Below, in pieces: positions 1 through 6,505 of a DNA stretch of 16,670 bases. Each line of letters opens with the position of its first letter. Within the stretch, counting starts at the first letter, position 1. This stretch comes from Clostridia bacterium (lineage in GTDB: Bacteria > Bacillota_A > Clostridia > Oscillospirales > CAG-272). The notes beneath the pieces are model-generated. The model searched no databases. It saw only the letters and a list, made by a program, of their open reading frames with translations, and was not told where the DNA came from. Made by a program: the position numbers and the translations under genes. The DNA lies in contig JAGBRZ010000242.1 of the NCBI GenBank assembly GCA_017632155.1, positions 1-16,670 of the forward strand, in the 5' to 3' direction.

Positions 1-75
1 AGAGGGCTTTTTACAGCGCCTGATGTAATTTCCCGGCCCCGCCCCCCGCCGGGTATCTGTCCGGCATCCGGTATT

Positions 76-91
76 TACACCGGCCGGTGTA
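76..91. repeat. 16-bp perfect palindrome TACACCGGCCGGTGTA
   Basis: The 16 bases are identical to their own reverse complement. A dyad of this size in a non-coding region resembles an operator or a recognition site for a dimeric DNA-binding protein, and related TCCGGT blocks flank it on both sides. The function is unknown; a GC-rich region can produce such a palindrome by chance. Confidence 0.5.
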
Positions 92-276
92 GTTATCCGG
101 TGAAGGGTATATACCTATTGACATAGTAGGTTAATCGGTTAGTAGGTGAGACCCGCCAGGAGGGGCAGAGGTAACCATAGGACACACCCGGCACCGTGTA
201 ACGCATACCCCCGGTGGGTATATCCGTGTGTCCAGGTGCGGGAATCGGCCCCGGATCGGCCCATTTCGGGGGCAAT

Positions 277-304
277 TATGCGCAAAACCAGACTTTCGCG
301 CATA
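277..304. repeat. Inverted repeat TATGCGC / GCGCATA with a 14-nt loop
   Basis: A perfect 7-bp inverted repeat (277-283 with 298-304) encloses a 14-nt spacer and can extend by one T-G wobble pair. It lies in the non-coding region before terL. It is not followed by a T-run, so it is not an ordinary intrinsic terminator. It could be part of a protein-binding or packaging site; nothing in the sequence decides this. Confidence 0.4.
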
Positions 305-563
305 GAAACGTTGGGATAACAGGCGTTAACGGGCGGGAAACCGGGTTTTTCCCGGCAATCCGGCGGGGATACCCCCGGGGGGAATGCGGCACCCGCCTTC
401 GGCGGGGCCTAACCCCCCTTCACAGCCGAAATTTTCAAATATCTATGTACTTATAAAAATCACCTGCCAAATGAAATACCGCCAACAAACTACCGATTCA
501 CAGAAAAACTACCTCACCTTCTAAACACTGCAAGGGTAACTAAAGTAGGTACCAGTATAAAGG

Positions 564-580
564 GAAACCCGGCGGGTTTC
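564..580 (+). repeat. Hairpin GAAACCC-GGC-GGGTTTC upstream of terL
   Basis: A perfect 7-bp stem with a 3-nt loop lies about 60 bases before the terL start. TATAAA at 556-561 immediately precedes it, so a transcript starting further upstream would carry the hairpin in the terL leader. No poly-T tract follows, so a terminator is unlikely. A leader structure or DNA site is possible. Confidence 0.35.
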
Positions 581-641
581 GTGGGGGTGGCTTACCATGC
601 ATGCACGGTGTGTTATAGAATGGTTCCATAGGAGGTGTGAG

Positions 642-2315
642 ATGGACGGTCCGTTATATGAAGCGTTCACGGCGTATGCGAAAAATGGGAAGTACCTGGA
701 GGCGTACGATTGTCTGACGGGGCTGTATCCTGATGACCGGCGTGGCACGTACCCGGTGATCTGTGCGTTCCGGCAGTTATTGAAGAACGTATTGCAGAAC
801 GGGTATCAGACGGCGGAGGTATACGAGATACTGCATCAGACGTACATTCTGACCGGGCGTGACCGATTGGATGATTTCTGGATTGCTATGGAGTGGTACC
901 GTCGTCCCGGGGAGCGGTTCTGGCTGCCGCGGCGAGAGAAGCTGCTGCCTATATGTGAAGCGTGGCAGGCGATGGAAGACGGCGAACTGGACGAGCTGTT
1001 TCTGTCGCAGCCTCCTCGTACGGGGAAAACGGGGTTCAACACGGGTGCGCTTGTATGGGTAATGTGCCGGCACCCGGAGTTGTCGAACCTGTACTGTTCC
1101 TATACGGATTCGGTTGTGGTGTCGTTTTATGAAGGTGTAATGGAGATGCTGAACGACCCGGACACATACGACATACGCTCGATGTTCCCGGAGTTCCGGA
1201 TTGCTTCAACGAATGCTGCGGACCACACGCTGAACCTGGGGCGGAGAAAGAAGTACGCGTCGCTGTCTGCGCGGTCGTTATACGGTGCGCTGAACGGGAT
1301 GGTGGATGCGTCGGGGTACATCCTTGCGGACGACCTGCACTCGGGGATTGAGGAAGCGCTGAACCCGATGCTTCTGGACAAGGCATATACGCGGGTGACA
1401 AACAACCTGCTGGCGCGGCGGAAGGAGAACACGAAGATCATATGGGTTGGGACCCGGTGGTCGGTTCATGATACGATAGCGCGCCGGATTGACGCCCTGG
1501 AGAACGACCCGCGTCTGAAGGGGATTCGGTACAAAGTGATCAACGTGCCGGCATTGGACGAGAACGACGAGTCGAACTTTGAATACGCCTACGGTCTTGG
1601 TTTTTCGACGCAGAAGTATCTGGAAGTGCGTGCGACGTTTGAACGCGCGGATGATATGGCGTCATGGTGGGCGCAGTTCATGGGGAAGCCCGTGGAGCGT
1701 CTGGGTGCCGTCTTTGCTCCGGAATCCCTGCGGTACTATAACGGCACGCTTCCGGACGGGGTCGAGCCGGACCGTATATGGATGGCGGTTGATCCTGCGT
1801 GGGGCGGTGGTGACTATGCGACGGCGGGTGTGTTTTATCAATACGGAGACGACCTGTATCTGCACGACGTGGTATACGACAATTCAGACAAATCAGTGAC
1901 GCAGCCGATGATTGCGAACCGGATTCTTACGCACGGTGTTTCGCAGGTATATGTGGAAGGAACGAAAGCGACCGGGACCTATGCGGAGGGTGTTGACCGG
2001 ATTGTGAAGCAGCGGGGCGGTTCATGTTCGATACAGAACACGACGAAGCACTGGGGCGGTACCGGCGGTCAGCAGGGCAAAGCGCAGCGGATATATGACC
2101 GGGCGCCGGACATCCGGCAGATGGTGGTATTCCGTGACACGCAGCACCGTACGCGGGAATACGAGAAGTTCATGCAGAATCTGTTCATGTTCACTGCGGA
2201 AGGCAAGGTGGAGCATGATGACGCGCCGGATATGCTGGCGATAGCGCTTGCGACGCTTGGGAACGGCCGGAAGACGCTGCGGGTGCTGTCGCGGTCGGTA
2301 CTTGACGTGTACTGA
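642..2315 (+). CDS. terL: Terminase large subunit (TerL), 557 aa
   Basis: TerL is the ATP-driven motor and nuclease that cuts concatemeric phage DNA and pumps it through the portal into the prohead. The ATPase half shows a Walker A variant QPPRTGKT (residues 123-130), a Walker B YILADD (226-231) and the coupling-type motif WVGTRWS (268-274). The RNase H-like nuclease half shows MAVDPA with Asp384, VYVEGTK with Glu439 and the C-terminal DDAPDMLA with Asp527/Asp530, the usual metal-binding acidic set. Length is normal for the family. I chose ATG 642 rather than an in-frame ATG at 597 because AGGAGGTG (630-637) sits just before it and 597 has no such site. No small terminase is visible; it probably lies upstream of the window. 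Confidence 0.95.
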   Translation: MDGPLYEAFTAYAKNGKYLEAYDCLTGLYPDDRRGTYPVICAFRQLLKNVLQNGYQTAEVYEILHQTYILTGRDRLDDFWIAMEWYRRPGERFWLPRREKLLPICEAWQAMEDGELDELFLSQPPRTGKTGFNTGALVWVMCRHPELSNLYCSYTDSVVVSFYEGVMEMLNDPDTYDIRSMFPEFRIASTNAADHTLNLGRRKKYASLSARSLYGALNGMVDASGYILADDLHSGIEEALNPMLLDKAYTRVTNNLLARRKENTKIIWVGTRWSVHDTIARRIDALENDPRLKGIRYKVINVPALDENDESNFEYAYGLGFSTQKYLEVRATFERADDMASWWAQFMGKPVERLGAVFAPESLRYYNGTLPDGVEPDRIWMAVDPAWGGGDYATAGVFYQYGDDLYLHDVVYDNSDKSVTQPMIANRILTHGVSQVYVEGTKATGTYAEGVDRIVKQRGGSCSIQNTTKHWGGTGGQQGKAQRIYDRAPDIRQMVVFRDTQHRTREYEKFMQNLFMFTAEGKVEHDDAPDMLAIALATLGNGRKTLRVLSRSVLDVY

Positions 2316-2478
2316 GCGGCGTTGTTCGTGGAAGGGGCTTGTAATTTTACAATAATTGGTTCAAGATTCCGCTTGAGGATCTAATTCTCAAACCTGCGGC
2401 AACGCAGTTTCCTCCTTGGGGCGGGCGGCAGCCTCCATATGCCGTCCGCTTTAGGGGCACACAAAAAGGGAGATAGCA
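2316..2478 (+). other. Structured 163-nt leader between terL and portal
   Basis: No gene fits here, but four hairpins follow one another: TTGTA/TACAA (2339-2352); TTGAGGA/TTCTCAA with one G-T pair (2373-2391); CTGCG-GCAA-CGCAG with a GNRA tetraloop (2394-2407), extendable by AAAC/GTTT with one C bulged (2390-2410); and a 10-bp stem GCGGGCGGCA/TGCCGTCCGC with a 9-nt loop and one G-T pair (2421-2449). The second and the extended third helix compete for A2390-A2391. The last stem is followed only by TTTA, so it would be a weak intrinsic terminator at best. A GGGAG ribosome binding site near 2468-2472 serves the portal gene. It may be a regulatory leader, an attenuator or a stable small RNA; which one is not shown. 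Confidence 0.5.
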
Positions 2479-3963
2479 ATGTCGGAATCGAATACCGAGA
2501 AAATCATTACAAGCGACCTGTTCGGGAGACGGAACATTTACACGCCGGTTGACGAAATCACGCCCTTCAACGTGGTTGATGAAGTCCAGTCCGCGCTGAT
2601 CTATCATTTTATGAACATGATGGAAGAGGAGCGGCTGTACTGGTACCGCCGCGGTGTGCAGCCGATCTTACAGCGCACGAAAGAGCGGAACTCGTTTGTG
2701 CTGAACAAGCCCGTCATGAATGTATATGAAGAAGTGGTCTCGTTCAAGAACGGCTTTTACCTCCCTGAGCCTGCGTATTACACTGCGCGGAACAACGAAG
2801 CGCAGGACCGGGTAGACCGACTGAACGAGTACCTGTACCGTTCCGGGAAGCACGCCGCGGACAAAGAAGCGGTGAACTGGTTCCACACGGTCGGGAAGGG
2901 CGTCATCTTCGTAAACCAGACGGACGACCCGGAGCGGCCGTTTGAGGCATACGGTGTGGACCCGCGGAACGCGTTTGTCGTGTACTCGATGAAACCCGGG
3001 AACGAGCCTGTGTACGGGGTGAACTTCGTAATCAACGGCGGGCGGGTATACATTGACGTATACACGCGGGACGTTGTTTACAAGCTCTCCGGGGCATATG
3101 ACGGGCGGCTTGCGACGTCGGAGCCTGTTCGTGCCGTAACTGCGGTTGCGATTGAAAGCACGTATCCGCAGATGCTGGACGACATCCCGCTCATTGAGTA
3201 TATGTACAACGCGAACTGTCAGGCGGCGCCGGAACCGGCAATCACGCTTTGCGATGAGATCAACAACCTGACCGCGAACCGGCTTGATGCTGTGGAACAG
3301 TTCGTGCAGAGTCTGCTGGTCATTACGAACGCGGACCTGCCGGACGGCGAGGATGCAAACAGCCTGAAGGCAAAGGGCATCCTGCAGTTATACTCGACGG
3401 GCGACCTGAAAGCGGATGTAGAAATCCTGTCCGAACAGCTTGATCAGACACAGAGCCAGGTGCTCATAGACGACCTGTACGAGCGGATTCTGACGATCTG
3501 CTCCATGCCGTCCACGACGAAGGGCGGGACATCCACTTCCGACACCGGGCAGGCGGTCCTGTACCGTGACGGCTGGCAGCAGGCCGCGGCGTGCGCGGTG
3601 GAGACCGAGCACCTGTTCAGGAAGTCGAACCGGCATTTTGACCGCATCATCCTTGGAATCCTGCGGGACAAAGGCCTTTTAGACCTCAGCATCAACGACT
3701 TCGAACTGAAGGTGAACCGTACCGAGACGGCGAATATGCAGTCAAAGGCCCAGGCGTTCCAGACCCTGCTTGCGGCGGGGCTCCATCCGGAGCTTGCTGC
3801 GGCGAAGTCCGGCATTTCGAACGACCCGGTATCTGACATCAAGCGTTCGGAGAAGTACCTGCAGATGATCTGGGGCGACCCGGACAAGCCCAAACAGGAA
3901 AAGCGTTCCGTGGACATCGTGGAAGAGGACAACAACAACGGTGAGTCTGACGCGCAGGCCTGA
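2479..3963 (+). CDS. Portal protein, SPP1 gp6-like, 494 aa
   Basis: The portal forms the dodecameric ring at the head vertex through which DNA enters and leaves and to which the connector attaches. Length, position directly after TerL and the general pattern match the SPP1 gp6-type portals of Bacillota phages. An N-terminal wing region contains KPVMNVYEEVVSFKNGF. The C-terminal part has a Ser/Thr/Gly segment (GGTSTSDTGQAVLYRDG) followed by long helices (about residues 365-440) and an Asn-rich acidic tail. In gp6-type portals this part forms the stem, the inner crown helices and the tunnel-facing loop. ATG 2479 follows a GGGAG site. The last 23 bases overlap the start of the glycosyltransferase gene, so the two are probably translationally coupled. 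The family call rests on pattern and context rather than a search. Confidence 0.88.
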   Translation: MSESNTEKIITSDLFGRRNIYTPVDEITPFNVVDEVQSALIYHFMNMMEEERLYWYRRGVQPILQRTKERNSFVLNKPVMNVYEEVVSFKNGFYLPEPAYYTARNNEAQDRVDRLNEYLYRSGKHAADKEAVNWFHTVGKGVIFVNQTDDPERPFEAYGVDPRNAFVVYSMKPGNEPVYGVNFVINGGRVYIDVYTRDVVYKLSGAYDGRLATSEPVRAVTAVAIESTYPQMLDDIPLIEYMYNANCQAAPEPAITLCDEINNLTANRLDAVEQFVQSLLVITNADLPDGEDANSLKAKGILQLYSTGDLKADVEILSEQLDQTQSQVLIDDLYERILTICSMPSTTKGGTSTSDTGQAVLYRDGWQQAAACAVETEHLFRKSNRHFDRIILGILRDKGLLDLSINDFELKVNRTETANMQSKAQAFQTLLAAGLHPELAAAKSGISNDPVSDIKRSEKYLQMIWGDPDKPKQEKRSVDIVEEDNNNGESDAQA

Positions 3964-5653
3964 CGCTTTTTCCTTAATCATTCCGTATTACAACAACCGC
4001 ACGCGGTGTACGGTACTTCTGAACGAGCTTCTGCGGCAGAAAACCGAGTTCCCGCAGACCGAGATCATCGTTGTGGATGACGGTTCGGACGGTGCGTTTC
4101 TGGACGGATTTACAGGGATAAATGTAATCCACCATGAAAAGAACATGGGTGTCACCTATGCACGGAACACGGGTATAAACGCGGCAACCGGCGAGTACAT
4201 AGCGTTCTTAGACTGTGACGACTATGTGGTATCGGACTATCTGCGGATCATTTACACGGAAATGCGTAAAGGGTACGCGTGGGTATCGTACGACTGGCGG
4301 TTTGAGAACGGCGAACCGTCCCGGCAGTACACGCCGGGGTACCGGAACAACGCGATATGGGCGTACACATACCGGTACGACACAATCGGTGAGCAGCGGC
4401 TCAATACCGCGGTCATAGACGGCACGGACGACATCGACTTCGTGAAGCGGGTGATCAGGCCCGAACTGCCGCACTATGACAGCACGAAGGTGATCTACAT
4501 ATATTTCTGGCACGGGAACAATTCTTCCCTCATGCACAGAAGCCTGCGCGGGGAGATCCCGAAAACGCTTGAAGAGAAAAGGGCGGTGAGAAAGTTGAGA
4601 AACGCGTTTTTCCTGCATTGCATATCCCCCATCGGAGGAGTGGAGACATTCCTGTACCAGATGGCGCTGAAGTACGGGAAGACTCACGATATTGCCGTCA
4701 TTTACAAGCAGGGCGACCCTAAACAGGTCGAGCGGCTGTCCGAGCTGGTGCGGTGCATCAAGTGGGACGGGAAGCGGAAGTACAAAGCGGACCGGCTGTT
4801 TTTCGGATATTCGACCGAGTTCTGCGCGTACTGCGAAGCGCAGGAATACTACATGGTATTCCACTGCGACTATAAGGCGCAGCAGTTGCCGATGCCGGCC
4901 GGTGTGCCGTACGGGACGCACTTCATCGGCGTTTCGGAATCGGTCGTTGCCGGGTGCAAAGAGTGGCTGAACGTGGACGCGGACGTGGTATACAACCCGC
5001 TGACCGTCCGCAAGCCCAAAAAGGTCCTGCGGTTGATCAGCGCAACACGACTGACCCGCGAGAAGGGCCGCGACCGGATGGAAGCCCTTGCGGACAAACT
5101 GGAAAAGGCTGGCATCCCGTTCACATGGGAAGTGTTCACCGATTCCGGGATGAACTTCAAAAACAAAAACTTCGTCCGGCGCGAAATACGGCTGGACATT
5201 CTGGACTATGTGGCAGACGCGGATTATCTGGTGCAGTTGTCCGACACGGAAGGGTATTCATACTCCATCATCGAGGCGCTTGCGGTCGGTACGCCGGTCA
5301 TTGTGACCGATCTTCCGTGCAACCCCGATATGCAGGTGAAGGACGGCGTGAACGCCTTTGTGCTGAAGAAGGATATGTCCAACGTGGACGCGGAAGCGAT
5401 CTACAAGGGCCTGAAGAAGTTTAAGTACACGCCGCGGGATGATGGGTACGCCGAACTTCTGGCAACGGGCGAATCCACGTATGAAGAGGACATGAAGAAG
5501 CCCTGCCGGGTGCGCGTCCGTGCGTTTTACTTCGACCTGGAATTACAGCGGAATATGAAACCGGGCGAGGAAATGACGGTCACGCAGGCGCGGGCAGACA
5601 AACTGTTTGATCTGAACTTAGTGGAGTATGTAGAAAATGCTTCTTCCGTATGA
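3941..5653 (+). CDS. Tandem GT2 + GT4 glycosyltransferase with a C-terminal phage-type domain, 570 aa
   Basis: Two glycosyltransferase modules share one chain. Residues 10-200 look like a GT2 (GT-A fold) enzyme: FSLIIPYYNN (10-19), VVDDGSDG (44-51), GVTYARNTGIN (70-80), the DXD-like DCDD (91-94) and a possible catalytic-base segment GTDDIDFV (161-168). Residues 222-500 look like a GT4 (GT-B fold) enzyme: ISPIGGVETF (228-237), VSESVVAG (331-338), SATRLTREKGRD (367-378) and the E-X7-E segment EGYSYSIIEALAVGTPVIV (Glu437, Glu445). Residues 520-566 form a short domain resembling small phage head-module proteins (VRVRAFYFD, then EEMTVTQARADKLFDLNLVE). The GTG start overlaps the portal by 23 nt, with GGAAGAGG upstream, and the end overlaps the MuF gene by 17 nt. 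No signal peptide or membrane segment is visible, so it acts in the cytosol. A nucleotide-sugar donor is expected; the acceptor is unknown, with a virion protein the best guess from context. Confidence 0.85.
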   Translation: MSLTRRPDAFSLIIPYYNNRTRCTVLLNELLRQKTEFPQTEIIVVDDGSDGAFLDGFTGINVIHHEKNMGVTYARNTGINAATGEYIAFLDCDDYVVSDYLRIIYTEMRKGYAWVSYDWRFENGEPSRQYTPGYRNNAIWAYTYRYDTIGEQRLNTAVIDGTDDIDFVKRVIRPELPHYDSTKVIYIYFWHGNNSSLMHRSLRGEIPKTLEEKRAVRKLRNAFFLHCISPIGGVETFLYQMALKYGKTHDIAVIYKQGDPKQVERLSELVRCIKWDGKRKYKADRLFFGYSTEFCAYCEAQEYYMVFHCDYKAQQLPMPAGVPYGTHFIGVSESVVAGCKEWLNVDADVVYNPLTVRKPKKVLRLISATRLTREKGRDRMEALADKLEKAGIPFTWEVFTDSGMNFKNKNFVRREIRLDILDYVADADYLVQLSDTEGYSYSIIEALAVGTPVIVTDLPCNPDMQVKDGVNAFVLKKDMSNVDAEAIYKGLKKFKYTPRDDGYAELLATGESTYEEDMKKPCRVRVRAFYFDLELQRNMKPGEEMTVTQARADKLFDLNLVEYVENASSV

Positions 5654-6176
5654 TGAACTGAACGTGCTTCGGAGCAGGGTGGAAGAATCGAGGACTGCTG
5701 ACGGGAAGCTCCCCGCGGACCTTGTGGAAGACATCGTGTTTGACTATCTGCTGTTCAGTTACGCGCTCGGTGTGGACAATGCGAACGAGATGATGCGTTC
5801 GTCCTTCGTGGCGAAATCAGACGAAGCGCGTGAGACGATCTACCGCCGGACAGCCGGGAAGACCTTCGCGGAGCGCGTGAGGGCATATGCGGAAACCGGA
5901 GACACAGACTCCATCATGCGTGTGGCTGAGACAGAAGCAACGCGCGATATGAATACGGCAGCGGAGCGCACTGCGGTGAAAGCCGGTGCGAAGAACAAGA
6001 CCTGGATTACCATGGAAGACGGGCGTGTTCGTGATACGCATTACTACCTGCACGGTGTCACGGTCCCGATTGGCGGCGTGTTTGTCACCTATGACGGGGA
6101 CAGCGCCCGGTCACCCGGCGGGTTCGGCCGGGCAGAGAACAACGCGAACTGCCGGTGTGTATTGACATTTTCCTGA
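5637..6176 (+). CDS. MuF-like minor head protein (SPP1 gp7-like), short form, 179 aa
   Basis: MuF-domain proteins are minor head components that associate with the portal and in SPP1 (gp7) help DNA exit. The C-terminal half carries the MuF pattern: a Trp-Ile-Thr-Met-Glu-Asp-Gly-Arg-Val-Arg run (123-132), then DTHYYLHG (133-140), VTVPIGGVFVTYDG (141-154) and the terminal NANCRC (169-174). The N-terminal part is helical and unlike any domain I recognise. At 179 residues it is clearly shorter than SPP1 gp7 and most relatives, so most of the usual N-terminal portal-binding region is missing or replaced. ATG 5637 lies inside the last codons of the glycosyltransferase gene (17-nt overlap), which implies coupled translation. 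Confidence 0.82.
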   Translation: MLLPYDELNVLRSRVEESRTADGKLPADLVEDIVFDYLLFSYALGVDNANEMMRSSFVAKSDEARETIYRRTAGKTFAERVRAYAETGDTDSIMRVAETEATRDMNTAAERTAVKAGAKNKTWITMEDGRVRDTHYYLHGVTVPIGGVFVTYDGDSARSPGGFGRAENNANCRCVLTFS

Positions 6177-6253
6177 TTGCTTTTCTGTTCATATACCTCT
6201 TGTGCCGGTTTCGCCGTCCGGACAAAACGGCGGGTGTGGCGCTGGTGCCTCGT

Positions 6254-6270
6254 GGCGGTTCGATTCCGCC
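6254..6270 (+). other. tRNA T-arm-like stem-loop
   Basis: GGCGG-TTCGATT-CCGCC forms a perfect 5-bp stem with a 7-nt loop. It matches the T-arm consensus exactly: GTTC, purine, A, two free bases, C. I could not fold a whole tRNA around it. The 7 bases after it (GGCCGCT) have no matching 5' acceptor strand about 50 bases upstream, and no normal anticodon arm is evident. It may be a decayed or partial tRNA, a tRNA mimic or a chance resemblance. Confidence 0.3.
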
Positions 6271-6369
6271 GGCCGCTGTTCGGACTGTGTTCTGTAATCA
6301 TAGTCGGATTTCCTTTCCTACTCGCCGGTTAGCCCTCCGGTGCACCAAAAGGGCATTTAATCAGACGTT

Positions 6370-6402
6370 AAAACCTATTAACCCCATAGGCAGATAGGTT
6401 TT
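6370..6402 (+). terminator. Possible A/T-rich terminator hairpin
   Basis: AAAACCTAT (6370-6378) pairs with ATAGGTTTT (6394-6402) around a 15-nt loop, and the T-run continues by one base into TTTTTAA. The loop holds a second copy of ATAGG (6386-6390), so CCTAT can alternatively pair with that nearer copy, giving two competing hairpins. The A-tract before and T-tract after would suit a weak bidirectional terminator between the MuF and scaffold genes. The stem has few G-C pairs, so its strength is doubtful. Confidence 0.35.
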
Positions 6403-6442
6403 TAATAGCCGCAAGAGAATGGCGGGATATAAATGTCGCAGC

Positions 6443-6498
6443 ATGGGCAGAGAAGCCTTAAACCGCAAAAATGGCAGAGAAGCCTTAAAAACGCAAGG
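6443..6498 (+). repeat. Two-copy 28-bp tandem repeat before the scaffold gene
   Basis: Two head-to-tail 28-base units (6443-6470 and 6471-6498) share the exact 17-mer GGCAGAGAAGCCTTAAA (6446-6462 and 6473-6489) and diverge in the last third. The second copy ends in the AAGGAG ribosome binding site of the scaffold gene. It probably arose by local duplication of the scaffold leader. Confidence 0.65.
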
Positions 6499-6505
6499 AG
6501 AAAAC

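Larger units (their letters stand above)
1..641. other. Non-coding, GC-rich, inverted-repeat-dense region upstream of terL
   Basis: I see no credible gene in these 641 bases. The open frames are short, rich in Pro/Gly/Arg and lack ribosome binding sites. Bases 1-420 are very GC-rich with many CCGG/CCCGG blocks and several inverted repeats: 76-91, 277-304, 341-345 with 351-355, 372-381 and 392-406. A direct repeat TAGTAGGT occurs at 124-131 and 140-147. Bases 424-545 switch to AT-rich sequence, with TATAAA at 452-457 and again at 556-561 as possible -10 elements but no good -35 partner. Because terL follows directly and no small terminase is visible, this could hold the packaging recognition site or a late promoter region. 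That role is inference. Confidence 0.6.
6177..6505 (+). other. Non-coding gap between the MuF and scaffold genes
   Basis: This 329-nt gap breaks an otherwise tightly packed operon. It contains hairpin CGCCGT/ACGGCG (6212-6217 with 6227-6232), a tRNA T-arm-like stem-loop (6254-6270), an A/T-rich inverted repeat ending in TTTTT (6370-6402) and a 28-bp tandem repeat just before the scaffold start. A frame entering from the MuF gene (GTG 6155 to 6397) could encode a short hydrophobic peptide, but it lacks a ribosome binding site. An in-frame ATG at 6419 could extend the scaffold protein, but it too has no clear Shine-Dalgarno. I read the gap as a possible transcriptional break with a separate leader for the abundant scaffold and capsid genes; that is inference. 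Confidence 0.5.

Noticed and set aside
118..146. TTGACA at 118-123 as a sigma-70 promoter
   Set aside because: The base string at the 17-nt spacing is AGTAGG, which is not a -10 element; no transcription support.
93..275. 60-aa minus-strand open frame in the region before terL
   Set aside because: It has no ribosome binding site and a Pro/Gly-rich content expected from the GC-rich sequence.
214..456. 80-aa plus-strand open frame before terL
   Set aside because: It has a GTG start without a Shine-Dalgarno and no recognisable pattern, and it runs through several inverted repeats. It does not look like a small terminase.
597..641. Upstream ATG extension of TerL by 15 residues
   Set aside because: ATG 642 has an AGGAGGTG site directly before it, whereas ATG 597 has none and would encode an atypical Cys/His-rich start.
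4208..4921. 237-aa minus-strand open frame inside the glycosyltransferase gene
   Set aside because: It is antisense to a gene with clear motifs; the Arg/Val/Pro-rich content reflects the codon bias of the real gene.
6155..6397. 80-aa frame with a hydrophobic start (IFLIAFLFIYLLC) following the MuF gene
   Set aside because: Its GTG lies inside the MuF C-terminus with no ribosome binding site, and most of the frame covers the T-arm-like and hairpin elements. A small membrane protein is possible but not supported.
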